Below, piece by piece: positions 13,516 through 26,580 of a DNA stretch of 64,000 bases. The DNA is from Coix lacryma-jobi var. lacryma-jobi (taxonomy: Eukaryota; Streptophyta; Magnoliopsida; Poales; Poaceae). Position numbers and translations under genes: made by a program. Location: assembly GCA_009763385.1 (NCBI GenBank), contig CM019831.1, forward strand, positions 85,781,845-85,845,844, written 5' to 3'. Below the pieces are notes generated by a model. That model was not told the origin of the DNA. It saw only the letters and a program-made list of their open reading frames with translations, and did no database searches. Numbering within the stretch: position 1 is the first letter of the stretch; each line of letters opens with the position of its first letter.

Positions 13516-16262
13516 ATGTTTGGTTGGTTTTTAGCACTTTCATTTCTGACGAAACGGTGCTGCAAAACTCACGCGAGATGGCCGTTCTTCCCACAGACGC
13601 ACCGAGAAAATCGCAGTTGGACTTTTCGCAACGGACGCACCCAATCATCTCCGTTTGACCCAAAACTCATGTTTTGTGGGATTTTGGCACTTCCATTTTC
13701 AATGGAACGGTTCCACAAAAGTCGCACGAGAGGGCAGTTTTTCCACTGATGCACCGAAAAAGTCACGGTTGAATTTTTCGCAACGGACGCACCCAATCAT
13801 CTTCGTTTGACCCAAAACTCATGTTTGGTGTGTTTTTGGCACTTTTATTTCCATCGGAACGGTGCCGCAAAACTCGCGTCGGTGGACCTTTTTTCCCACT
13901 CATGCAGTGAAAAACTCGTAGTTCAATTTTTCGCAACGGACGCACCCAATCATCTCAGTTTGACCCAAAACTCATGTTTGGTGGGTTATTGGCACTTTTG
14001 TTACTAACGAAACGGTGCCGCAAAACTCACGCGAGTTGGCCATTTTCCCACTGATGCACCGAAAAACTCGCAGTTCAATTTTTCACAACGGACGCATCCA
14101 ATCATCTCAGTTTGACCAAAAACTTATGTTTGGTGGGTTTTTGGCACTTTCATTTTCGTCGGAACGGTGCCGCCAAACTCACATAAGAGGGCCGTTTTTC
14201 CCACTGATGCATCGAAAAACTCGTAGTTGAATTTTTCGCAACTGACGCACCCAAACATCTCGGATTGACCCAAACTTATATTTGGTTGGTTTTTGCACTT
14301 TTATTTCCGTCGGAACAGTGCCGCAAAACTCGCGCCGGTGGGCCGTTTTTCCCACTAATGCACTGAAAAACTCGCAGTTCATTTTTTTGCAACGGACGCG
14401 CCCAATCATCTCAGTTTTGACCCAAAACTCATGTTTGGTGGGTTATTGCACTTTTGTTTCCGACGAAACGGTGCAGCAAAACTCACGCGAGATGGCCATT
14501 CTTCCCACAGATGCACCGAAAAAATCGCGGTTGGACTTTTCACAACGGACACACCCAATCATCTCCGTTTGACCCAAAACTCATGTTTGGTGGGTCTTTG
14601 GCACTTCCATTTCCGATGGAATGGCTCCGCAAAAGTCACGCGAGACGGCTGTTTTTCCCACTGATGCACCGAAAAACTAGCAGTTCAATTTTTCGCTACG
14701 GACGCATCCAATCATCTCAGTTTGACCAAAAACTCATGTTTGGTGGGTTATTGACACTTTTGTTACCGACGAAACAGTGCCGCAAAACTCACGCGAGATG
14801 GCCGTTTTCCCACTGATGCACTAAAAAAACTCAGGGATGAACTTTTCGCAACCGACGCACCTAATCATCTCCGTTTGACCCAAAATTGATGTTGGTGAGT
14901 TTTTGGCACTTTCATTTCCGTCAGAACGGTGCCGCAAAACTCACGCGAGAGGGCCGTTTTCCCCACTGATGCACCGAAAAACTCATAGTTGAATTTTTCG
15001 CAACTGACGCACCCAAACATCTCAGTTTGACACAAAACTCATGTTTGGTGGGTTTTTAGCACTTTCATTTCCGACGTTATGGTACCACAAAACTCGCGCG
15101 AAAGGGCCCCGTCTTTCCCACTGATGCGGCAAAAACTTGTAGTTGAATTTTTCGCAACGGGCGCACCCAAACATATCTGTTTGACCCAAAACTCATGTTT
15201 GGTGGGTTTTTGGCACTTTCATTTCCAACGGAACAGGGCCTCAAAACTCACGCGATAGGGCCATTTTTTGTACTGATGCACCGAAAAACTGGCAGTTGAA
15301 TTTTTCACAACGGACGCACCCAATCATCTCAGTTTGACCCAAAACTCATGTTTGGTGGGTTATTAGCACTTTTATTTCAGACGAAACGGTGCCGCAAAAC
15401 TCACGCGAGATGGCCGTTTTTCCCACTGATGCACAAAAAAACTCACGATTGAACTTTTCGCAACGGACGCACCCAATCATCTCCGTTTGACCAAAAACTC
15501 TTGCTTGGTGGGTTTTTGGCACATTCATTTCTTATGGAACGGTGCCGCAAAAGACGCGCGAGAGGGCCGTTTTTCCCACTGATGCACCGAAAATCTCACA
15601 GTTGAATTTTTCAAAACGGACGCACCCAATCATCTCCGTTTGACCCAAAACTCATGTTTGGTGTGTTTTTGGCACTTTTATTTCAATCGGAACGGTGCCG
15701 CAAAACTCGCATCGCGTGGCCGTTTTTCCCACTGATGCACCAAAAAACTGACAGTTCAGTTTTTCGCAACGGACGCACCCAATCATCTCAGTTTGACCCA
15801 AAACTCATGTTTCGTAGGTTATTGGCACTTTTGTTACCGACGAAACGGTGCCGCAAAACTCACGCGAGATGGCCATTTTCCCACTGATGCACATAAAAAC
15901 TCGCGATTGAACTTTTCGCAACCGACGCACCCAATCATCTCTGTTTGACCCAAAACTCATGTTTGGTGGGTTTTTGACACTTTTATTCCCATCGGAACGG
16001 TGCCGCAAAACTCGCGTCGGTGGGCCGCTTTTCCCACTGATGCACCGAAAAACTCTCAGTTCAATTTTTCGCAACGGACGCACCAAATCATCTCAGTTTG
16101 ACCCGAAACTCATGATTGGTGGGTTGTTGGCACTATTATTTCGACGAAACGGTGCCGCAAAACTCACGCGAGATGGCCGTTTTTCCCACTGATGCACAAA
16201 AAACTCACGGATGAACTTTTCGCAACGGACGCACCCAATCATCTCCGTTTAACCCAAAACTC
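13516..16262 (+). repeat. 18-monomer HOR copy A (2747 bp)
   Basis: The unit is counted from the monomer containing TTTGGTTGGTTTTTAGCAC. Internal markers recur in the same order in copies B to E: a monomer with ATGGCCATTCTTCCCACAG, one with GACGTTATGGTACCACAAAA, and one with GGCCCCGTCTTTCCCAC. The homology starts slightly upstream, at about 13190. Confidence 0.85.
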
Positions 16263-19011
16263 ATTTTTGGTTGGTTTTTAGCACTTTCATTTCTGACGAA
16301 ACGGTGCTGCAAAACTCACGCGAGATGGCCGTTCTTCCCACAGACGCACCGAAAAAATCGCAGTTGGACTTTTCGCAACAGACGCACCCAATCATCTCCG
16401 TTTGACCCAAAACTCATGTTTTGTGGGATTTTGGCACTTCCATTTTCAATGGAACGGTTCCACAAAAGTCGCACGAGAGGGCCGTTTTTCCACTGATGCA
16501 CCGAAAAAGTCACGGTTGAATTTTTCGCAACGGACGCACCCAATCATCTTCGTTTGACCCAAAACACATGTTTGGTGTGTTTTTGGCACTTTTATTTCCA
16601 TCGGAACGGTGCCCCAAAACTCGCGTCGGTGGACCTTTTTTTCCCACTGATGCACTGAAAATCTCGTAGTTCAATTTTTCGCAACGGACGCACCCAATCA
16701 TCTCAGTTTGACCCAAAACTCATTTTTGGTGGGTTATTGGCACTTTTGTTACTAACGAAACGGTGCCGCAAAACTCACGCGAGTTGGCCATTTTCCCACT
16801 GATGCACCGAAAAACTCGCAGTTCAATTTTTCACAACGGACGCATCCAATCATCTCAGTTTGACCAAAAACTTATGTTTGGTCGGTTTTTGGCACTTTCA
16901 TTTCTGTCGGAACGGTGCCGCCAAACTCACGCGAGAGGGCCATTTTTCCCACTGATGCATCGAAAAACTCGTAGTTGAATTTTTCACAACTGACGCACCC
17001 AAACATCTCGGTTTGACCCAAACTTATATTTGGTTGGTTTTTGGCACTTTTATTTCCGTCGGAACAGTGCCACAAAACTCGCGCCGGTGGGCCATTTTTC
17101 CCACTAATGCACTGAAAAACTTGCAGTTCATTTTTTTGCAACGGACGCACCCAATCATCTCAGTTTTGACCCAAAACTCATGTTTGGTGGGTTATTGCAC
17201 TTTTGTTTTCGACGAAACGGTGCAGCAAAACTCACGCGAGATGGCCATTCTTCCCACAGATGCACCGAAAAAATCGCGGTTGGACTTTTCGCAACGGACA
17301 CACCCAATCATCTCCGTTTGACCCAAAACTCATGTTTGGTGGGTTTTTGGCACTTCCATTTCCGATGGAATGGCTCCTCAAAAGTCACGCGAGACGGCCG
17401 TTTTTCCCACTGATGCACCGAAAAACTCGCAGTTCAATTTTTCGCTACGGACGCATCCAATCATCTCAGTTTGACCAAAAACTCATGTTTGGTGGGTTAT
17501 TGACACTTTTGTTACCGACGAAACAGTGCCGCAAAACTCACGCGAGATGGCCGTTTTCCCACTGATGCACTAAAAAACTCAGGGTTGAACTTTTCGCAAC
17601 CGACGCACCTAATTATCTCCGTTTGACCCAAAACTGATGTTGGTGAGTTTTTGGCACTTTCATTTCCGTCGGAACGGTGCCGCAAAACTCACGAGAGAGG
17701 GCCGTTTTTCCCACTGATGCACCGAAAAACTCATAGTTGAATTTTTCGCAACTGACGCACCCAAACATCTCAGTTTGACACAAAACTCATGTTTGGTGGG
17801 TTTTTAGCACTTTCATTTCCGACGTTATGGTACCACAAAACTCGCGCGAAAGGGCCCCGTCCTTCCCACTGATGCGGCAAAAACTTGTAGTTGAATTTTT
17901 CGCAACGGGCGCACCCAAACATATCTGTTTGACCCAAAACTTATGTTTGTTGGGTTTTTGGCACTTTCATTTCCAACGGAACAGGGCCTCAAAACTCACG
18001 CGATAGGGCCATTTTTTGTACTGATGCACCGAAAAACTCGCAGTTGAATTTTTCACAACGGACGCACCCAATCATCTCAGTTTGACCCAAAACTCATGTT
18101 TGGTGGGTTATTAGCATTTTGATTTCCGACGAAACGGTGCCACAAAACTCACGCGAGATGGCCGTTTTTCCCACTGATGCACAAAAAAACTCACGATTGA
18201 ACTTTTCGCAACGGACGCACCCAATCATCTCCGTTTGACCAAAAACTCTTGTTTGGTGGGTTTTTGGCACATTCATTTCTTATGGAACGGTGCCGCAAAA
18301 GACGTGCGAGAGGGCCGTTTTTCCCACAGATGCACCGAAAATCTCACAGTTGAATTTTTCAAAACGGACGCACCCAATCATCTCCGTTTGACCCAAAACT
18401 CATGTTTGGTGTGTTTTTGGCACTTTTATTTCAATCGGAACGGTGCCGCAAAACTCGCATCGCGTGGCCGTTTTTCCCACTGATGCACCAAAAAACTAAC
18501 AGTTCAGTTTTTCGCAACAGACGCACCCAATCATCTCAGTTTGACCCAAAACTCATGTTTCGTGGGTTATTGGCACTTTTGTTACCGACGAAACGGTGCC
18601 GCAAAACTCACGCGAGATGACCATTTTCCCACTGATGCACATATAAACTCGCGATTGAACTTTTCGCAACCGACGCACCTAATCATCTCTGTTTGACCCA
18701 AAACTCATGTTTGGTGGGGTTTTGGCACTTTTATTCCCATCGGAACGGTGCCGAATAACTCGCGTCGGTGGGCCGCTTTTCCCACTGATGCACCGAAAAA
18801 CTCTCAGTTGAATTTTTCGCAACGGACGCACCAAATCATCTCAGTTTGACCCGAAACTCATGATTGGTGGGTTGTTGGCACTATTATTTCCGACGAAACG
18901 GTGCCGCAAAACTCACGCGAGATGGCTGTTTTTCCCACTGATGCACAAAAAACTGACGGATGAACTTTTCGCAATGGACGCACCCAATCATCTCCGTTTA
19001 ACCCAAAACTC
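16263..19011 (+). repeat. 18-monomer HOR copy B (2749 bp)
   Basis: Same monomer order as copy A. The ATG of the counting landmark is changed to ATT here. In the part equivalent to 14.28-14.57 kb it is less like copy A than copies C and D are, but near 16.62 kb it shares the GGTGGACCTTTTTT variant with copy A. Confidence 0.85.
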
Positions 19012-21757
19012 ATGTTTGGTTGGTTTTTAGCACTTTCATTTCTAACGAAACGGTGCTGCAAAACTCACGCGAGATGGCCGTTCTTCCCACAGACGCATCG
19101 AAAAAATCGCAGTTGGACTTTTCGCAACGGACGCACCCAATCATCTCCGTTTGACCCAAAACTCATGTTTTGTGGGATTTTGGCACTTCCATTTTCAATG
19201 GAACGGTTCCACAAAAGTCGCACGAGAGGGCCGTTTTCCCACTGATGCAACGAAAAACTCACGGTTGAATTTTTCGCAACGGACGCACCCAATCATCTTC
19301 GTTTGACCCAAAACTCATGTTTGGTTTGATTTGGGCACTTTTATTTCCATCGGAACGGTGCCGCAAAACTCGCGTCGGTGGACCGTTTTTCCCACTGATG
19401 CACTGAAAAACTCGTAGTTCAATTTTTCGCAACGGACGCACCCAATCATCTCAGTTTGACCCAAAACTCATGTCTGGTGGGTTATTGGCACTTTTGTGAC
19501 TAACAAAACGCTGTCGCAAAACTCACGCGAGTTGGCCATTTTCCCACTGATGCACCGAAAAACTCGCAGTTCAATTTTTCACAACGGACGCATCCAATCA
19601 TCTCAGTTTGACCAAAAACTTATGTTTGGTGGGTTTTTGGCACTTTCATTTTCGTCGGAACGGTGCCGCCAAACTCACATAAGAGGGCCGTTTTTCCCAC
19701 TGATGCATCGAAAAACTCGTAGTTGAATTTTTCGCAACTGACGCACCCAAACATCTCGGATTGACCCAAACTTATATTTGGTTGGTTTTTGCACTTTTAT
19801 TTCCGTCGGAACAGTGCCGCAAAACTCGCGCCGGTGGGCCGTTTTTCCCACTAATGCACTGAAAAACTCGCAGTTCATTTTTTTGCAACGGACGCGCCCA
19901 ATCATCTCAGTTTTGACCCAAAACTCATGTTTGGTGGGTTATTGCACTTTTGTTTCCGACGAAACGGTGCAGCAAAACTCACGCGAGATGGCCATTCTTC
20001 CCACAGATGCACCGAAAAAATCGCGGTTGGACTTTTCACAACGGACACACCCAATCATCTCCGTTTGACCCAAAACTCATGTTTGGTGGGTCTTTGGCAC
20101 TTCCATTTCCGATGGAATGGCTCCGCAAAAGTCACGCGAGACGGCCGTTTTTCCCACTGATGCACCGAAAAACTAGCAGTTCAATTTTTCGCTACGGACG
20201 CATCCAATCATCTCAGTTTGACCAAAAACTCATGTTTGGTGGGTTATTGACACTTTTGTTACCGACGAAACAGTGCCGCAAAACTCACGCGAGATGGCCG
20301 TTTTCCCACTGATGCACTAAAAAACTCGGGGTTGAACTTTTCGCAACCGACGCACCTAATCATCTCCGTTTGACCCAAACTGATGTTGGTGAGTTTTTGG
20401 CACTTTCATTTTCGTCGGAACGGTGCCGCAAAACTCACGCGAGAGGGCCGTTTTTCCCACTGATGCATCGAAAAACTCATAGTTTAATTTTTCGCAACTG
20501 ACGCACCCAAACATCTCAGTTTGACACAAAACTCATGTTTGGTGGGTTTTTAGCACTTTCATTTCCGACGTTATGGTACCACAAAACTCGCGCGAAAGGG
20601 CCCCGTCTTTCCCACTGATGCGGCAAAAACTTGTAGTTGAATTTTTCGCAACGGGCGCACCCAAACATATCTGTTTGACCCAAAACTCATGTTTGGTGGG
20701 TTTTTGGCACTTTCATTTCCAACGGAACAGGGCCTCAAAACTCACGCAATAGGGCCATTTTTTGTACTGATGCACCGAAAAACTCGCAGTTGAATTTTTC
20801 ACAACGGACGCACCCAATCATCTCAGTTTGACCCAAAACTCATGTTTGGTGGGTTATTAGCACTTTTATTTCCGACAAAACGGTGCCGCAAAACTCACGC
20901 GAGATGGCCGTTTTTCCCACTGATGCACAAAAAAACTCACGATTGAACTTTTCGCAACGGACGCACCCAATCATCTCCGTTTGACCAAAAACTATTGTTT
21001 GGTGGGTTTTTGGCACATTCATTTCTTATGGAACGGTGCCGCAAAAGACGCGCGAGAGGGCCGTTTTTCCCACTGATGCACCGAAAATCTCACAGTTGAA
21101 TTTTTCAAAACGGACGCACCCAATCATCTCCGTTTGACCCAAAACTCATGTTTGGTGTGTTTTTGGCAGTTTTATTTCAATCGGAACGGTGCCGCAAAAC
21201 TCGCATCGCGTGGCCGTTTTTCCCACTGATGCACCAAAAAACTAACAGTTCAGTTTTTCGCAACGGACGCACCCAATCATCTCAGTTTGACCCAAAACTC
21301 ATGTTTCGTGGGTTATTGGCACTTTTGTTACCGACGAAACGGTGCCGCAAAACTCACGCGAGATGACCATTTTCCCACTGATGCACATAAAAACTCGCGA
21401 TTGAACTTTTCGCAACCGACACACCCAATCATCTCTGTTTTACCGAAAACTCATTTTTGGTGGGTTTTTGGCACTTTTATTCCCATCGGAACGGTGCCGC
21501 AAAACACGCGTCGGTGGGCCGCTTTTCCCACTGATGCACCGAAAAACTCTCAGTTCAATTTTTCGCAACGGACGCACCAAATCATCTCAGTTTGACCCGA
21601 AACTCATGATTGGTGGGTTGTTGGCACTATTATTTCCGACGAAACGGTGCCGCAAAACTCACGCGAGATGTCCGTTTTTCCCACTGATGCACAAAAAACT
21701 CACGGATGAACTTTTCGCAACGGACGCACCCAATCATCTCCGTTTAACCCAAAACTC
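19012..21757 (+). repeat. 18-monomer HOR copy C (2746 bp)
   Basis: Same monomer order. Long parts match copies A and D almost base for base, including the monomer series equivalent to 14.28-14.8 kb. One local variant, TTTGGTTTGATTTGGGCAC near 19320, is not in copies A or B. Confidence 0.85.
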
Positions 21758-24046
21758 ATGTTTGGTTGGTTTTTAGCACTTTCATTTCTGACGAAACGGT
21801 GCTGCAAAACTCACGCGAGATGGCCGTTCTTCCCACAGACGCACCGAAAAAATCGCAGTTGGACTTTTCGCAACGGACGCACCCAATCATCTCCGTTTGA
21901 CCCAAAACTCATGTTTTGTGGGATTTTGGCACTTCCATTTTCAATGGAACGGTTCCACAAAAGTCGCACGAGAGGGCCGTTTTTCCCACTGATGCACCGA
22001 AAAACTCACGGTTGAATTTTTCGCAACGGACGCATCCAATCATCTTCGTTTGACCCAAAACTCATGTTTGGTGTGTCTTGGGCACTTTTATTTCCATCGG
22101 AACGGTGCCGCAAAACTCGCGTCGGTGGATCGTTTTTCCCACTGATGCACTGAAAAACTCGTAGTTCAATTTTTCGCAACGGACGCACCCAATCATCTCA
22201 GTTTGACCCAAAACTCATGTCTGGTGGGTTATTGGCACTTTTGTGACTAACGAAACGGTGCCGCAAAACTCACGCGAGTTGGCCATTTTCCCACTGATGC
22301 ACCGAAAAACTCGCAGTTCAATTTTTCACAACGGACGCATCCAATCATCTCAGTTTGACCAAAAACTTATGTTTAGTGGGTTTTTGGCACTTTCATTTTC
22401 GTCGGAACGGTGCCGCCAAACTCACATAAGAGGGCCGTTTTTCCCACTGATGCATCGAAAAACTCGTAGTTGAATTTTTTGCAACTGACGCACCCAAACA
22501 TCTCGGATTGACCCAAACTTATATTTGGTTGGTTTTTGCACTTTTATTTCCGTCGGAACAGTGCCGCAAAACTCGCGCCGGTGGGCCGTTTTTCCCACTA
22601 ATGCACTGAAAAACTCGCAGTTCATTTTTTTGCAACGGACGCGCCCAATCATCTCAGTTTTGACCCAAAACTCATGTTTGGTGGGTTATTGCACTTTTGT
22701 TTCCGACGAAACGGTGCAGCAAAACTCACGCGAGATGGCCATTCTTCCCACAGATGCACCGAAAAAATCGCGGTTGGACTTTTCACAACGGACACACCCA
22801 ATCATCTCCGTTTGACCCAAAACTCATGTTTGGTGGGTCTTTGGCACTTCCATTTCCGATGGAATGGCTCCGCAAAAGTCACGCGAGACGGCCGTTTTTC
22901 CCACTGATGCACCGAAAAACTAGCAGTTCAATTTTTCGCTACGGACGCATCCAATCATCTCAGTTTGACCAAAAACTCATGTTTGGTGGGTTATTGACAC
23001 TTTTGTTACCGACGAAACAGTGCCGCAAAACTCACGCGAGATGGCCGTTTTCCCACTGATGCACTAAAAAACTCGGGGTTGAACTTTTCGCAACCGACGC
23101 ACCTAATCATCTCCGTTTGACCCAAAACTGATGTTGGTGAGTTTTTGGCACTTTCATTTTCGTCGGAACGGTGCCGCAAAACTCACGCGAGAGGGCCGTT
23201 TTTCCCACTGATGCATCGAAAAACTCATAGTTTAATTTTTCGCAACTGACGCACCCAAACATCTCAGTTTGACACAAAACTCATGTTTGGTGGGTTTTTA
23301 GCACTTTCATTTCCGACGTTATGGTACCACAAAACTCGCGCGAAAGGGCCCCGTCTTTCCCACTGATGCGGCAAAAACTTGTAGTTGAATTTTTCGCAAC
23401 GGGCGCACCCAAACATATCTGTTTGACCCAAAACTCATGTTTGGTGGGTTTTTGGCACTTTCATTTCCAACGGAACAGGGCCTCAAAACTCACGCGATAG
23501 GGCCATTTTTTGTACTGATGCACCGAAAAACTGGCAGTTGAATTTTTCACAACGGACGCACCCAATCATCTCAGTTTGACCCAAAACTCATGTTTGGTGG
23601 GTTATTAGCACTTTTATTTCCGACAAAACGGTGCCGCAAAACTCACGCGAGATGACCATTTTCCCACTGATGCACATAAAAACTCGCGATTGAACTTTTC
23701 GCAACCGACACACCCAATCATCTCTGTTTGACCCAAAACTCATGTTTGGTGGGTTTTTGGCACTTTTATTCCCATCGGAACGGTGCCGCAAAACTCGCGT
23801 CGGTGGGCCGCTTTTCCCACTGATGCACCGAAAAACTCTCAGTTCAATTTTTCGCAACGGACGCACCAAATCATCTCAGTTTGACCCGAAACTCATGATT
23901 GGTGGGTTGTTGGCACTATTATTTCCGACGAAACGGTGCCGCAAAACTCACGCGAGATGTCCGTTTTTCCCACTGATGCACAAAAAACTCACGGATGAAC
24001 TTTTCGCAACGGACGCACCCAATCATCTCCGTTTAACCCAAAACTC
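21758..24046 (+). repeat. HOR copy D, 15 monomers (2289 bp) with a three-monomer deletion
   Basis: Matches copy C but is about 458 bp shorter. The missing three monomers fall at about 23626-23655, where CGGTGCCGCAAAACTCACG, shared by both edges, joins a monomer that lies three positions further on in copy C. This is the expected product of unequal exchange between monomers in register. Confidence 0.85.
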
Positions 24047-26580
24047 ATGTTTGGTTGGTTTTTAGCACTTTCATTTCTGACGAAACGGTGCTGCAAAACT
24101 CACGCGAGATGGCCGTTCTTCCCACAGACGCACCGAAAAAATCGCAGTTGGACTTTTCGCAACGGACGCACCCAATCATCTCCGTTTGACCCAAAACTCA
24201 TGTTTTGTGGGATTTTGGCACTTCCATTTTTAATGGAACGGTTCCACAAAAGTCGCACGAGAGGGCCGTTTTTCCCACTGATGCACCGAAAAACTCACGG
24301 TTGAATTTTTCGCAACGGACGCATCCAATCATCTTCGTTTGACCCAAAACTCATGTTTGGTGTGTTTTGGGCACTTTTATTTCCATCGGAACGGTGCCGC
24401 AAAACTCGCGTCGGTGGACCGTTTTTCCCACTGATGCACTGAAAAACTCGTAGTTCAATTTTTCGCAACGGACGCACCCAATCATCTCAGTTTGACCCAA
24501 AACTCATGTCTGGTGGGTTATTGGCACTTTTGTGACTAACGAAACGGTGCCGCAAAACTCACGCGAGTTGGCCATTTTCCCACTGATGCACCGAAAAACT
24601 CGCAGTTCAATTTTTCACAACGGACGCATCCAATCATCTCAGTTTGACCAAAAACTTATGTTTGGTGGGTTTTTGGCACTTTCATTTTCGTCGGAACGGT
24701 GCCGCCAAACTCACATAAGAGGGCCGTTTTTCCCACTGATGCATCGAAAAACTCATAGTTGAATTTTTCGCAACTGACGCACCCAAACATCTCGGATTGA
24801 CCCAAACTTATATTTGGTTGGTTTTTGCACTTTTATTTCCGTCGGAACAGTGCCGCAAAACTCGCGCCGGTGGGCCGTTTTTCCCACTAATGCACTGAAA
24901 AACTCGCAGTTCATTTTTTTGCAACGGACGCACCCAATCATCTCAGTTTTGACCCGAAACTCATGTTTGGTGGGTTATTGCACTTTTGTTTCCGACGAAA
25001 CGGTGCAGCAAAACTCACGCGAGATGGCCATTCTTCCCACAGATGCACCGAAAAAATCGCGGTTGGACTTTTCGCAACGGACACACCCAATCATCTCCGT
25101 TTGACCCAAAACTCATGTTTGGTGGGTTTTTGGCACTTCCATTTCCGATGGAATGGCTCCGCAAAAGTCACGCGAGACGGCCGTTTTTCCCACTGATGCA
25201 CTGAAAAACTAGCAGTTCAATTTTTCGCTACGGACGCATCCAATCATCTCAGTTTGACCAAAAACTCATGTTTGGTGGGTTATTGACACTTTTGTTACCG
25301 ACGAAACAGTGCCGCAAAACTCACGCGAGATGGCCATTTTCCCACTGATGCACTAAAAAACTCGGGGTTGAACTTTTCGCAACCGACGCACCTAATCATC
25401 TCCGTTTGACCCAAAACTGATGTTGGTGAGTTTTTGGCACTTTCATTTCCGTCGGAACGGTGCCGCAAAACTCACGCGAGAGGGCCGTTTTTCCCACTGA
25501 TGCACCGAAAAACTCATAGTTTAATTTTTCGTAACTGACGCACCCAAACATCTCAGTTTGACACAAAACTCATGTTTGGTGGGTTTTTAGCACTTTCATT
25601 TCCGACGTTATGGTACCACAAAACTCGCGCGAAAGGGCCCCGTCTTTCCCACTGATGCGGCAAAAACTTGTAGTTGAATTTTTCGCAACGGGCGCACCCA
25701 AACATATCTGTTTGACCCAAAACTCATGTTTGGTGGGTTTTTGGCACATTCATTTCTAACGGAACAGGGCCTCAAAACTCACGCGATAGGGCCATTTTTT
25801 GTACTGATGCACCGAAAAACTCGCAGTTGAATTTTTCACAACGGACACACCCAATCTTCTCAGTTTGACCCAAAACTCATGTTTGGTGGGTTATTGGCAC
25901 TTTTATTTCCGACGAAACGGTGCCGCAAAACTCACGCGAGATGGCCGTTTTTCCCACTGATGCACAAAAAAACTCACGATTGAACTTTTCGCAACGGACG
26001 CACCCAATCATCTCCGTTTGACCAAAAACTCTTGTTTGGTGGGTTTTTGCACATTCATTTCTTATGGAACGGTGCCGCAAAAGACACGCGAGAGGGCCGT
26101 TTTTCCCACTGATGCACCGAAAATCTCACGGTTCAATTTTTCAAAACGGACGCACCCAATCATCTCCGTTTGACCCAAAACTCATGTTTGGTGTGGTTTT
26201 GGCACTTTTATTTCAATCGGAACGGTGCCGCAAAACTCGCATCGGGTGGCCGTTTTTCCCACTGATGCACCAAAAAACTGACAGTTCAGTTTTTCGCAAC
26301 GGACGCACGCAATCATCTCAGTTTGACCCAAAACTCATGTTTCGTGGGTTATTGGCACTATTGTTACCGACGAAACGGTGCCGCAAAACTCACGCGAGAT
26401 GGCCATTTTCCCACTGATGCACACCAAAACTCGCGATTGAACTTTTCGCAACCGACGCACCCAATCATCTCTGTTTGACCCAAAACTCATGTTTGGTGGG
26501 TTTTTGGCACTTTTATTCCCATCGGAACGGTGCCGCAAAACTCGCGTCGGTGGGCCGTTTTTCCCACTGATGCACTGAAA
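24047..26580 (+). repeat. HOR copy E (about 2.53 kb, right edge of the 18-monomer domain)
   Basis: Monomer order follows copies A to C and regains the monomers lost in copy D. Similarity to the HOR falls to ordinary monomer level at about 26580, so this is the last recognisable copy in the left array. Confidence 0.8.

Noticed and set aside
13211..13534. Open frames of 60-180 codons throughout the satellite, on both strands
   Set aside because: They follow the tandem repeat period, share the same repeated peptide in every copy, and occur in several frames because the monomer is close to 51 codons. There is no gene-like composition.
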